Source: Winogradskyella schleiferi (GTDB lineage Bacteria; Bacteroidota; Bacteroidia; Flavobacteriales; Flavobacteriaceae). From it: a stretch of 64,000 nt of DNA. The position numbers and the translations under genes are program-made. Within the stretch, counting starts at the first letter, position 1. Each line of letters begins with the position of its first letter. The DNA lies in assembly GCF_013394655.1 (NCBI RefSeq), contig NZ_CP053351.1, positions 2,820,501 to 2,884,500 on the forward strand. The letters are read 5' to 3'. Shown here in pieces: positions 10,101 through 18,916 of the stretch. The notes under the pieces were generated by a model. It worked only from the letters and a program-made list of their open reading frames with translations. It had not been told where the DNA came from and did not search any database.

Positions 10101-13100
10101 TGGCACTTCTTCTTTTGAATTAGAAGTTGGGTCCATTCCAATTTTCAATCCAGCAGAGACTATCGTTGTTTGTGATGATATTAGTAACGATGGTTTTGTA
10201 ACTGTCGATTTAAACGAAACTATTGCAGAAATGGTTGCAGGAAGCCCAGAAAGCTTAGACATAACATTTCATACCACAGAATTTGACGCCAACAATAACT
10301 TTAACCCTATTCCCTTAAATTATACCAATTCCACAAACCCTCAACAGCTTTTTGCAAGAGTTGACAATGGCAATTATTGTAAAGGTATAAGTGCTTTTGA
10401 GATTAATATTGTTCCTGCTCCTTTAGTTTATCCAGCTTCACCAGTTGAGCGCTGTGATACGGACTATGACGGCATTTTAAATTGGGACTTAACCCTTTCG
10501 GAAATAGAAATATTAGATGTTAGACAAGATAATATAGAGGTTTCGTATTTTGAAAACATAGAAGATTTAGAAACCAATACTAATCCTATTTTAGATCCAG
10601 AAAATTATAACAACACTTCAAACCCACAAACCGTATTTGTTAAGGTTAATAATACATTAAGTGATTGTTTTGTAAATATTCCTCTTGATTTAATTGTGAA
10701 TTTACCTCCGCTCGTTAATAATTTTGAAACTATTGAGATATGTGACAATCCAACTACCAGCTTCGATTTATCTACAGTAGATCAATTGCTCGTAGATGAT
10801 ACTACAGATATTATAATCACTTATCACATAGATAGTACAGATGCTAATGATAATATGAACCCATTGGATCCTAATTTTATATATTCGGCAACATCCCATA
10901 ATATAGTGGCAAGATTAGCTAATGGTACAACAGGTTGTTATACTATTTATCCTTTTGAACTTATTATCAACCCATTACCGATAGCCAATCAACCAAATGA
11001 TATGGAAACTTGTGATGATACGTCCAATAATACATTTGAGATATTTAATTTAGTAGCTCAGAATTCGAGTATTTTACAAGGGCAAAATTCTAGCATTTTT
11101 GACGTGAGTTACCATAATTCAGTCATTGATGCAGAGAGTGGCGATAATGCCCTACCGGAAGATTACAATGCACAAAACAATGAAACAATTTTCGCTAGAG
11201 TTACGAACTCTAATACAGGCTGTTTCTCTCTAACGGATTTTGACATCATTGTTTATCCAGCACCATCAAGCGTTACACCGATTACGATTTGCGATACTGA
11301 TTATGATGGCATAAATTCTTTTGATCTCACTACTGCTGAGTCCGAATTATACGCCATCATGCCAAGTAACGTTTCCATTTCATATTTCGAAACACTCGAA
11401 GAGTTAGACGACAATGCAGACCGAATTGCATCGCCAACAAACTATATAAATATCAGCAATCCACAAACGGTATATATAAAAGTATTTAATAATGATGCCA
11501 ATTGTTACACAGCGGTTCCTTTAGAAATTAATACTGATTTGCCTCCACCAATTAATGAATTTGAAATTTATGAAACCTGTGATAATGCAACTAGTAGTTT
11601 TGACCTTACAGAAATAGAATCGGCATTAATTGAACCTGAAACACAAGCAAATCTTTCCTATTTTGAATCTTTTAATGATGCTGATAACCTTACCGATCCA
11701 TTTGCTTTAGATTACACGTACCAATCCATTAATGATATTATTTTTGTTCGGATTGAAGACCCAATAACAGGATGCTATTTAATATATCATTTTATACTTC
11801 AAGTAAATCCGCTTCCTATTGCCAATCAACCAAACAACATTGAAGTATGCGATGATGACACTAATGATGGGCTAGAGTCTTTCGATCTAGAATCGCAAAC
11901 CAATACTGTTTTAGGCACTCAAAATCCAGATGATTTCACAGTAACCTATCATTTAAATCTTACCGAAGCTAGAACAAATGAAAATGCGATCATTTCTGAA
12001 CACATAAGCTCAAATCAATTGATTATCGTCAGAATTGAAAATAATGAAACTGGTTGCTTCAGTTTAACTGATTTTTCCCTTATTGTAAACCCGCATCCAA
12101 ATATCCCAGAACCACTTTTAGAGTGTGATACCGATTATGATGCCAACACACTCTTCGATTTAACAGCGGCAGAAACTGATTTATTTACAACACCTAATCC
12201 AGATAACATAATTTCCTATTTTGAAACGATGGAAGAATTGGAAAACGACAGTAATCCAATTTTAAATCCTGAAAATTATACCAATACCACTAATCCGCAA
12301 ACGGTTTTCATAAAAGTATATAATTCGGTTGCCGACTGTTTCACTTTTGTACCCTTGGAATTGAACGTCAACCTTCCTCCTGCCACTAATTCATTTGAAC
12401 TATTTGATATTTGTGAAAACGACGCCAATAGTTTTGATTTAACAACGATGAACGAAGTTATTGTCGATACTAATTTCAATGTCCTCTTCAGCTATTTTTC
12501 ATCTGAAGCAGATGCAGTCGCAAATGATAATGCTTTAGACACTAATTACATTTACACTAGCACTAGTGATATTATTTATGCTCGTGTAGAGTTCAGCACC
12601 ACACATTGTTATTATATTTTTCCGTTTGAACTTCGTGTAAATCCTTCACCAATAGCAAATCAACCTGATAATCTTATAAGTTGCGATGATGATTTTGATG
12701 GACTTTATGACTTTACTTTGAGCCAACAAAATGCTTCAATTCTCGGTAATCAAAACCAAAATAATTTTAATGTCACCTATTTCAACAATCCTATTGAGGC
12801 CGAAGAAGGAATCAATGCGTTAGATAGTGAATCATACATTGGGTTTGACCATGAAGTTATAATAGCACGAATAGAAAACCATATTACGGGTTGTTTCAGT
12901 CTCGTCGATTTCTCGTTGATTGTTCATCGAAAACCTAATGTAAATATTCCTGATCAAGTGGTTTGTATTGATAATTTGCCATTAACTGTATCTGCGGAAA
13001 CCTTTTTTGCTACAGATACCTATTTATGGTCCACAAACGAAATCGGTCCAGAAATTGAAATCACTGAAATCGGCACGTATACAGTTACTGTAACTTCAGA

Positions 13101-13626
13101 ATTTGGCTGTTCAACCCTGAGTACCTTCAACGTAACGGAATCTGAATCTGCTACGATTGACGTGGTAGAAACTGTTGATTTCTCAGACCCAAACAATATT
13201 ACGGTTACTATCGAAGAAGGCATTGGAGATTACCTCTATATATTAGATAATGGCGACCCACAAGAATCCAATGTTTTTGAAAATGTGCCGTTAGGTTATC
13301 ATACAGTGACCATTATTGACCTTAACGGTTGTGCCGAAGTTACCGAAGAAGTCTTGGTCATAGATGCGCCTCCATTCTTCACGCCTAATGGAGATACTAT
13401 CAATGAAACATGGCATATTGTAGGCATCGAAACTTTACCTGGCAGTTCGGTTTATATCTTTAATCGCTATGGAAAACTAATAACAAAATTAAATACTAAC
13501 TCTCAAGGTTGGGATGGTAAGTATAACGGCTATAATATGCCAGCTTCTGATTATTGGTATTTGGCAGAAATAAAACAAGGCGGTATAGCTTTTGAAGTTA
13601 AGGGTCATTTTGCGCTACGTCGATGA
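7126..13626 (+). CDS. Choice-of-anchor L repeat protein with T9SS type B sorting domain (17 repeats)
   Basis: A 2166-aa paralogue of the preceding gene with the same order of parts: signal peptide (~22 aa, FSYTQ), choice-of-anchor L (~30-265), linker, then 17 repeats of ~94 aa (~345-1937), two beta modules, and a type B sorting domain (FFTPNGDTINETW, FNRYGKLI, SDYWYLAEI). The start is a GTG at 7126, chosen because a normal signal peptide begins there. Repeats 9-17 fall into three copies of a three-repeat block with recurring junctions (IANQP before every third unit). The size difference from the 1613-aa paralogue (553 aa) equals about two such blocks. Likely a long, flexible surface stalk or adhesin exported by T9SS; ligand unknown. 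Confidence 0.9.
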   Translation: MRLKYIYSLVIAFFIFDFSYTQQIITDDSLPLEQLIQQNLGQNCVEISNISSNINGEINGINSFGYFERGASSFPFENGILLTTGNVNSAGNVLNTIPLREGDASWGTDIDLENALNIEETLNATSIQFNFVSVANQIQFNYILASEEYQQDYPCFYSDGFAFLIREAGSSDPYTNIAIIPGTSIPVNTSTIHDVIPESCPAENPAFFEGYNIGDTNYNGRTVVLSATATIQPNVAYEIKLIIADQDDENFDSAVFIEGNSFNANVELGPDITSCGDSVTLNGDIQNSQASYQWFQNDVLISNENDPVLQAVSSGTYRVEITIQLNETSCIIEDTVEITLDTEQAATQISDFVFCDDNGDGVENFDLTLKNNEVLASVPPSSYNISYHYTSEDAENNVNPIMGPIQNTSSPQPIFVRIEDTANGCLAYSEFNLVVNEKPEYVDPDPIIACIDPTLDGYTFVDLNVANNQILNGGSNLFVSYHYSEPEADLGYNPIFSPYANFNISETLYVRIYDALTGCFSTTSIFVEIQDSLAINSEDQWINACEQDEDGFENFDLTSVIDNVLQGLTGMDVSYHTSYYDAQFNLNPIADPEDYQNITPNYQIIYIRIQDPATGCYAITNLELHSNIILNTLSSESIIVCDDPSNDGIENFDLNEVEVELEDGYEEFEVTFYINEDDRANENNPINKSIPFNVTDNGTTIYAIVVDGDCTELVDVALVIAPAVVLTPQTADYCDDNDDGFTTLIMDTFNTVAAQGVPAANVKYYLNEDDAINNENILPDYVYNSSNPQLFYIRVTNAQTECYGISTLEVNVVNAPTVMTPESIIVCDDDDDGISNVDLEAKIPEITSSTTGLEITFYNDYYAAINGENEISTPDDYLTATQYIYARVENETTGCFSISGFYVYINTVPQFIPITNFENCEADIAGVADFYFYLKDTEILNGQPDKQVLYYETEADAIAGINPIDKYSAYQNTSVAQTIYVRVESYTDPNCFGTSSFELEVGSIPIFNPAETIVVCDDISNDGFVTVDLNETIAEMVAGSPESLDITFHTTEFDANNNFNPIPLNYTNSTNPQQLFARVDNGNYCKGISAFEINIVPAPLVYPASPVERCDTDYDGILNWDLTLSEIEILDVRQDNIEVSYFENIEDLETNTNPILDPENYNNTSNPQTVFVKVNNTLSDCFVNIPLDLIVNLPPLVNNFETIEICDNPTTSFDLSTVDQLLVDDTTDIIITYHIDSTDANDNMNPLDPNFIYSATSHNIVARLANGTTGCYTIYPFELIINPLPIANQPNDMETCDDTSNNTFEIFNLVAQNSSILQGQNSSIFDVSYHNSVIDAESGDNALPEDYNAQNNETIFARVTNSNTGCFSLTDFDIIVYPAPSSVTPITICDTDYDGINSFDLTTAESELYAIMPSNVSISYFETLEELDDNADRIASPTNYINISNPQTVYIKVFNNDANCYTAVPLEINTDLPPPINEFEIYETCDNATSSFDLTEIESALIEPETQANLSYFESFNDADNLTDPFALDYTYQSINDIIFVRIEDPITGCYLIYHFILQVNPLPIANQPNNIEVCDDDTNDGLESFDLESQTNTVLGTQNPDDFTVTYHLNLTEARTNENAIISEHISSNQLIIVRIENNETGCFSLTDFSLIVNPHPNIPEPLLECDTDYDANTLFDLTAAETDLFTTPNPDNIISYFETMEELENDSNPILNPENYTNTTNPQTVFIKVYNSVADCFTFVPLELNVNLPPATNSFELFDICENDANSFDLTTMNEVIVDTNFNVLFSYFSSEADAVANDNALDTNYIYTSTSDIIYARVEFSTTHCYYIFPFELRVNPSPIANQPDNLISCDDDFDGLYDFTLSQQNASILGNQNQNNFNVTYFNNPIEAEEGINALDSESYIGFDHEVIIARIENHITGCFSLVDFSLIVHRKPNVNIPDQVVCIDNLPLTVSAETFFATDTYLWSTNEIGPEIEITEIGTYTVTVTSEFGCSTLSTFNVTESESATIDVVETVDFSDPNNITVTIEEGIGDYLYILDNGDPQESNVFENVPLGYHTVTIIDLNGCAEVTEEVLVIDAPPFFTPNGDTINETWHIVGIETLPGSSVYIFNRYGKLITKLNTNSQGWDGKYNGYNMPASDYWYLAEIKQGGIAFEVKGHFALRR
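8161..12936 (+). repeat. Array of 17 coding repeats with three copies of an ~840-bp block
   Basis: About 4776 nt / 17 gives ~94 aa per unit. Higher-order blocks of three units lie at roughly 10423-11264, 11265-12098 and 12099-12936. Each contains, in order, a CDTDYDG-type unit, a shorter ICDN/CEND-type unit lacking the DG loop, and an IANQP-xN-xxxCDD unit. Confidence 0.8.
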
Positions 13627-13683
13627 TAAGAACCTGTTATCTTTTTTAACACATTGTTACATTTTATGTTGTGGTTAGAAACG

Positions 13684-13691
13684 TATCTTTG
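13684..13691 (+). promoter_or_regulatory. -7 promoter element TATCTTTG
   Basis: A perfect TAnnTTTG match lies 12 nt before the ATG at 13704. Transcription would start only a few bases before the start codon, giving a near-leaderless mRNA. No well-spaced TTG (-33) was found. Confidence 0.45.
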
Positions 13692-13703
13692 CATTCCCTT
13701 AAA

Positions 13704-16058
13704 ATGAAAATGAAAAGATCCTTACTAGCTTTTGCCCTTTTATTTTCCCTATTGGATTATGCACAAAATATTTCAGTAGATAGTCAAACCTATACGCCTC
13801 AGCAGCTCGTTGAGGATATTTTAATAGATAGTGAGTGTATCAGCAATATTTCCGTTACTAATGTAGTTGGTGGCGATTTTGGTGGTGCCGACCAAAGTTA
13901 TGGTTATTTTGATGCCACAGGGACTTCTTTTCCTTTTCAAAGTGGTATAGTTTTAAGCACAGGCAGACTGAACAACGTACCTGGACCAAACAACAGTTTA
14001 AGTGATGATAATGCTAATAATTGGGTTGGAGATTCAGATTTGGAAAATGCGCTCAACGAAACTGGAACCACAAATGCCACAATTTTAGAATTTGATTTTA
14101 CCTCTATAGCGTCACAGGTAAGTTTTAGATACCTGTTTGCTTCAGAAGAATATCAAGAAAACAATTCCAATACATGTCAATTTTCAGATTTATTTGGATT
14201 TTTAATTCGTCCTGCTGCTGGGCAAGTACAATATCAAAATATTGCATTAGTACCTAACACAAACACGCCTGTAAAAGTTACAACAGTAACACCTGGCGTT
14301 CCCGGAAGCTGTCCTCCTGAAAATGAAACTTATTTTGGTAGCTTCAACGACTCCAATTCTCCTATTAATTTTAATGGACAAACTTCTATTTTAACGGCAA
14401 CGGCCAATGTAGTTCCCAATGAAACTTATCATGTAAAATTAGTGATTGCGGATGAATTCAATCACAGATATGATTCTACCGTTTTTTTAGAAGCTGGCAG
14501 TTTTGAATTGTCTTCGGATATAGGACCTAATAGACTCATTGCCACAGGAAATGCACTCTGTGAAGGCGAAATACTAGAGCTTAATGCTTACCAAAATGGC
14601 CAAAATGCTTACAATTGGTTTAAGGATAATTTTTTAGTACAATCTGATCCAGCTGGTTGCACTGGTTGTGGGACTTTTACCGTTACAGAACCTGGAACTT
14701 ACAACGTCGAAGTTGTATTGGATGATGGCTGTATCGCTTATGGCGAAGCTATTATTGAATATGCACCTTTACCTGTTGGATTTGATTCTGTTTTGATTGA
14801 ATGTGATCTTAATCAAGATGGTCTAACCACGTATAATTTGTTTGAGGCAACAACCGATCTCACCAATGGAAATCAAAACAACTCTATTAATCGCTTTTTC
14901 TTAGACGAATCCAACGCCATTGCTAACATTGATCCCATTGCTAATCCTCAAGCTTTTGAAAACACCTATCCATTTCAAACCGTTTTTGCACGAATTTTAA
15001 ATCAAGACAATTGTACTGATGTTGCCGCTTTAGAATTACAAACTTCAAATAATATTGTAAACATTCCAGATTTAAAGGGTTGTGATGGAGACGTTGTAGA
15101 TGGTTTCGCGTTGTTTGATTTACCCGAAATTGAAGCTTCTATCATAAATCAAATTCCCATGGATGCCTTTGTACGCTATTATGAAACGGAAGATGATGCC
15201 TTTAATGATATTAATCCACTTTCTAATACGTTTGAAAACACGATAGCAGATACACAGACCATTTACGTAAAAGTGAGTAGCAATAATCAATGTTTTAGTA
15301 TTTCAACCGTCAACTTAAATGTGCTTTATACACCTTTGTTAAAGGACGATGAAACTTTTATTTATTGTTTAAATACATTCCCAGAACCACTGACTATCTT
15401 TGGAGGCGTGCTTAACGATTTACCAAACAACTACTATTACGAATGGCAATTTAACGGGACTACAACAGCGATCACGACATTATTTTATGAGGTTACAGAA
15501 CCTGGCTCTTATAAAGTCATTGTGACCGATCCAAATGGTTGCTCATCTAGCAGAACAATAACAGTTATAACTTCTGGAACAGCATTAATAGAAAGTGTAA
15601 ATGTTGTTGGTGTAGCACCGAATAATGTAATTACAATTGAAATTCCTGATGCAAGCAATTATGAAATTGCTCTAGACGATGAAAATGGATTTTATCAAGA
15701 TAGTTTTGTGTTTACCAATGTAGCACCAGGCTTTCATACCGTTTATATAAAAGACAAGAATGGTTGTGGCACTATCGAAAAAACCATTTCGGTTTTAGGC
15801 TTTCCAAAATTCTTTACTCCTAATGGCGATGATGATAATCCTACATGGCAAGTTATTGGTACAGAAGAACAATTTAACCAAATAACTTCCATTCAGATTT
15901 TCAATCGCTATGGAAAATTGATTACACAGCAAAATACAACAAATGGTGGTTGGGACGGAACGCTAAACGGAAAATCACTTCCAAGTGATGATTATTGGTT
16001 TTTTACGCAGTTTATTAATGGCGAAACTTACACTGGTCATTTTGCACTAAGGAGATAA
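13704..16058 (+). CDS. Choice-of-anchor L protein with T9SS type B sorting domain (short paralogue, 2 repeats)
   Basis: Third tandem paralogue, 784 aa from the ATG at 13704. An upstream GTG at 13671 would add 11 residues before a good signal peptide (MKMKRSLLAFALLFSLL...YAQ) and is less likely. It has the choice-of-anchor L module (NATILEFDF, YLFASEEYQ, FGFLIRPAAG, DSTVFLEAGSF), a linker containing a CTGCG pair, only two of the ~94-aa repeats (ECDLNQDG, GCDGDVVDG units, ~354-543), an Ig-like module, and the type B sorting domain (FFTPNGDDDNPTW, FNRYGKLI, SDDYWFF). It shows the minimal form of the family. Probably secreted and surface-attached; partner unknown. Confidence 0.9.
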   Translation: MKMKRSLLAFALLFSLLDYAQNISVDSQTYTPQQLVEDILIDSECISNISVTNVVGGDFGGADQSYGYFDATGTSFPFQSGIVLSTGRLNNVPGPNNSLSDDNANNWVGDSDLENALNETGTTNATILEFDFTSIASQVSFRYLFASEEYQENNSNTCQFSDLFGFLIRPAAGQVQYQNIALVPNTNTPVKVTTVTPGVPGSCPPENETYFGSFNDSNSPINFNGQTSILTATANVVPNETYHVKLVIADEFNHRYDSTVFLEAGSFELSSDIGPNRLIATGNALCEGEILELNAYQNGQNAYNWFKDNFLVQSDPAGCTGCGTFTVTEPGTYNVEVVLDDGCIAYGEAIIEYAPLPVGFDSVLIECDLNQDGLTTYNLFEATTDLTNGNQNNSINRFFLDESNAIANIDPIANPQAFENTYPFQTVFARILNQDNCTDVAALELQTSNNIVNIPDLKGCDGDVVDGFALFDLPEIEASIINQIPMDAFVRYYETEDDAFNDINPLSNTFENTIADTQTIYVKVSSNNQCFSISTVNLNVLYTPLLKDDETFIYCLNTFPEPLTIFGGVLNDLPNNYYYEWQFNGTTTAITTLFYEVTEPGSYKVIVTDPNGCSSSRTITVITSGTALIESVNVVGVAPNNVITIEIPDASNYEIALDDENGFYQDSFVFTNVAPGFHTVYIKDKNGCGTIEKTISVLGFPKFFTPNGDDDNPTWQVIGTEEQFNQITSIQIFNRYGKLITQQNTTNGGWDGTLNGKSLPSDDYWFFTQFINGETYTGHFALRR

Positions 16059-16156
16059 AAATACTCGAGATAAAAAAAATAATTTAAATCCATCTTCACG
16101 CATAGATTGACTCATGCTTTATCATACCATAGTTTATAATATACTTTTCTACTTTT

Positions 16157-16240
16157 GATACTTTAAGTACTTTTTAACTTCAAATACTTTAAGTACTTTG
16201 TAACTTTAGACACTTTAAATACTTCCAAACTTTAGGCACT
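16157..16240 (+). repeat. 26-bp tandem repeat, three units plus a partial fourth, upstream of uvrB
   Basis: Units 16157-16182, 16183-16208 and 16209-16234 have an exact 26-nt period (core ACTTTAAGTACTTT then AACTTT), followed by a 6-nt fragment. Units 1 and 2 differ at only a few bases; unit 3 is more diverged. The array ends 6 nt before the uvrB ATG. Confidence 0.85.
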
Positions 16241-16246
16241 GAAATA

Positions 16247-18253
16247 ATGCGATTCAAAATAAAATCCGAATTTAAACCCACAGGAGATCAACCACAAGCC
16301 ATAAAACAATTGGCAAATGGTATTGAAAACCAAGACAAATACCAAACCCTATTAGGTGTCACAGGCTCTGGTAAAACTTTTACTGTGGCCAACGTGATTG
16401 AAGAAGTCCAGCGACCAACTCTGGTTTTGGCACATAATAAAACATTGGCAGCCCAACTTTATTCTGAGTTTAAACAATTTTTTCCAGATAATGCGGTTGA
16501 GTATTTTGTGTCTTATTACGATTATTACCAACCTGAAGCCTACATTCCTGTTTCTGGTGTTTATATAGAAAAAGATTTATCCATTAACGAGGAAATTGAA
16601 AAGATGCGTTTAAGCACCACCTCGTCTCTACTTTCTGGTCGTCGTGATGTCATTGTCGTAGCTTCGGTGTCATGTCTATATGGTATTGGAAATCCCGTGG
16701 AATTTCAGAAAAATGTGATTTCCATTGAACGCGATCAAGTTATTTCACGTACCAAATTATTACATCAATTGGTGCAAAGTTTGTATTCCAGGACTGAAGC
16801 CGAATTCAAAAATGGAAACTTCAGAATAAAAGGGGATACGGTTGATGTCTTTCCTGGCTATGCTGATCACGCCTTTAGAATTCACTTTTTTGGAGATGAA
16901 ATTGAAGAGATTGAAGCTTTTGATGCCAGAACAAATGAAATCATAGAACGTTACGACCGGCTGAATATTTATCCGGCAAATATGTTCGTGACGTCACCAG
17001 ATGTGTTGAATGGTGCCATAAGGGATATTCAAGATGATTTGGTTAAACAACACGATTATTTTAAAGACATAGGAAAACATTTGGAAGCTAAACGTCTCAA
17101 GGAACGCACGGAATTCGATCTAGAAATGATTCGGGAATTGGGTTATTGTTCTGGAATTGAAAATTATTCGAGATATTTAGATGGAAGACTGCCAGGCACG
17201 CGTCCCTTCTGCTTATTGGATTATTTTCCTAAGGATTATTTAATGGTGGTTGACGAAAGTCATGTCACCATTTCTCAAGTCCATGCCATGTATGGAGGCG
17301 ACAGAAGCCGAAAAGTGAATTTAGTGGATTATGGTTTCCGATTACCAGCAGCCATGGATAACAGACCTTTAAAGTTTGAAGAATTTGAAGCCCTTCAAAA
17401 TCAAGTCATCTATGTTTCTGCAACACCTGCAGATTATGAAATGGAAAAAACGGACGGCATTTATGTGGAACAAGTCATCAGACCAACAGGTTTATTGGAT
17501 CCTGTAATTGAAGTCAGGCCAAGTTTAAACCAAATTGATGATTTAATAGAGGAAATCCAGAATCGGGTTGAAAAAGACGAACGTACTTTGGTCACTACGC
17601 TTACTAAACGAATGGCAGAAGAGTTGGTAAAATACTTAACCCGAATTTCTATCCGCTGTCGCTATATTCATAGTGATGTGGATACTTTGGAACGTGTTGA
17701 GATCATGCAAGATTTAAGAAAAGGTATTTTTGATGTTTTGGTCGGTGTGAATTTATTACGAGAAGGTCTGGATTTACCTGAAGTTTCACTTGTTGCGATA
17801 CTCGATGCCGACAAAGAAGGGTTTTTGCGTTCCAATCGTTCACTAACACAAACCGTTGGTAGAGCTGCCAGAAACCTGAACGGAAAAGCGATTATGTATG
17901 CCGATAAAATTACCAATAGCATGCAGAAAACGATTGATGAAACTGAATACCGTCGTGAAAAACAAATTGCTTACAACACCGAACATAATTTAGTTCCGAA
18001 AGCCTTAAATAAAAGTTTGGATAGTGTTTTAGCAAAAAATTCCGTGAGTACCTATAGAACAGAATTGGACGCACAGATTGCGGCCGAACCAGAAAGCGAG
18101 TATTTAACAAAAGTGGAACTCGAAAAGAAAATAAGGGAACGACGTAAACTTATGGAACAAGCTGCAAAAGCTTTAGACTTTTTGGAAGCAGCGCGTTTTA
18201 GGGATGAGATTACGGCTTACCAAAGTAAACTTGAGAAGCTGAAGGTAAAGTAG
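16247..18253 (+). CDS. uvrB: UvrABC excinuclease subunit B
   Basis: A 668-aa protein of the usual family length. It is the damage-verifying helicase-like subunit of nucleotide excision repair, receiving DNA from UvrA and recruiting UvrC. Visible motifs: Walker A GVTGSGKT (37-44), the aromatic beta-hairpin region YYDYYQPEAYIP just after, a DESH box near residue 340, helicase motifs V and VI (LREGLDLPEVSLV, QTVGRAARN), and the C-terminal UVR motif (EAARFRDEI) that contacts UvrC. The start ATG at 16247 gives the canonical N-terminus. It appears monocistronic. Confidence 0.97.
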   Translation: MRFKIKSEFKPTGDQPQAIKQLANGIENQDKYQTLLGVTGSGKTFTVANVIEEVQRPTLVLAHNKTLAAQLYSEFKQFFPDNAVEYFVSYYDYYQPEAYIPVSGVYIEKDLSINEEIEKMRLSTTSSLLSGRRDVIVVASVSCLYGIGNPVEFQKNVISIERDQVISRTKLLHQLVQSLYSRTEAEFKNGNFRIKGDTVDVFPGYADHAFRIHFFGDEIEEIEAFDARTNEIIERYDRLNIYPANMFVTSPDVLNGAIRDIQDDLVKQHDYFKDIGKHLEAKRLKERTEFDLEMIRELGYCSGIENYSRYLDGRLPGTRPFCLLDYFPKDYLMVVDESHVTISQVHAMYGGDRSRKVNLVDYGFRLPAAMDNRPLKFEEFEALQNQVIYVSATPADYEMEKTDGIYVEQVIRPTGLLDPVIEVRPSLNQIDDLIEEIQNRVEKDERTLVTTLTKRMAEELVKYLTRISIRCRYIHSDVDTLERVEIMQDLRKGIFDVLVGVNLLREGLDLPEVSLVAILDADKEGFLRSNRSLTQTVGRAARNLNGKAIMYADKITNSMQKTIDETEYRREKQIAYNTEHNLVPKALNKSLDSVLAKNSVSTYRTELDAQIAAEPESEYLTKVELEKKIRERRKLMEQAAKALDFLEAARFRDEITAYQSKLEKLKVK

Positions 18254-18336
18254 TTTTCTCTTTCAATGTCGTAGAGTCGTAAAGACATAATAAGATCATT
18301 TCTTTGAGTAACCTATTATTTAACTCTCACGTTTTT

Positions 18337-18375
18337 CCCCTTCTTGGAGAATGTCCGCAGGACAAAGGGGCTTTT
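18337..18375 (+). terminator. Terminator after uvrB
   Basis: Outer stem CCCCTT/AAGGGG encloses an inner GTCC-GCA-GGAC hairpin and is followed by CTTTTAG. It sits between convergent genes, 4 nt beyond the stop codon of the minus-strand gene, so it may serve both. Confidence 0.6.
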
Positions 18376-18775
18376 AGTTGTATTGTACTTTAAATATATC
18401 AATCAGAAAATCTGGAGGAACAATCTTATTTGGGAAACTATCCATTAAATCCAAAACACGATTAATAGATTCATGACTTAAACCCATTCGCAATCCAAAA
18501 TTATGGATTTTCACCAATTGCTTAGGAGCGACTTTATGATCTAAATTCATAAGTAATACTAACCTATGGAACTGCACAATACGTTCACTGTGTGTTTTTA
18601 AATGCACATAGGTTACAGGATGTTCAAATAAATATTCGAAGTCTTCTTTTGAAATATCCAATTGTTTCGCAATACTGAATAAAAAGTTATATTCAATAGA
18701 TCTTATGTTTTCATCTGTTTGAGCAAACGCAATCATCTCGGAAAGTAAGCTCAGTTTTTCAGCACGATTTATCAT
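18374..18775 (-). CDS. TerB-like protein
   Basis: About 133 aa starting at MINRAEKLSLL. A longer frame reaching 18907 exists, but it would overlap the divergent gene and its extra 44 residues do not look like a domain. The all-helical sequence with SEMIAFAQTDENIRSIEYNFLFSIAKQLDIS resembles the TerB/tellurite-resistance helical fold, in which an acidic helix may bind metal. In flavobacteria such genes often lie next to uvrB. Its actual role is not known; assignment is by family resemblance only. Confidence 0.65.
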   Translation of the reverse strand: MINRAEKLSLLSEMIAFAQTDENIRSIEYNFLFSIAKQLDISKEDFEYLFEHPVTYVHLKTHSERIVQFHRLVLLMNLDHKVAPKQLVKIHNFGLRMGLSHESINRVLDLMDSFPNKIVPPDFLIDIFKVQYN

Positions 18776-18916
18776 ATATGAGAGGGAATTATTTAATACT
18801 GTAAAGTTACAGAGGTAGTTTATTTTATTGTCGTTGATATAATGTATCTTGTCGAAAAATTGAACGTATTTAGTCGATTTTTTTAAACGTTTATCAACGT
18901 GAGTCATCTATTCTGT

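Noticed and set aside
16157..16240. Short direct repeats as a possible CRISPR array
   Set aside because: The units are adjacent with no spacers, and no cas genes are in the window.
18776..18907. N-terminal extension of the TerB-like protein
   Set aside because: The extra 44 residues overlap the start of the divergent esterase gene and leave no room for either promoter; the internal Met gives the normal domain length.
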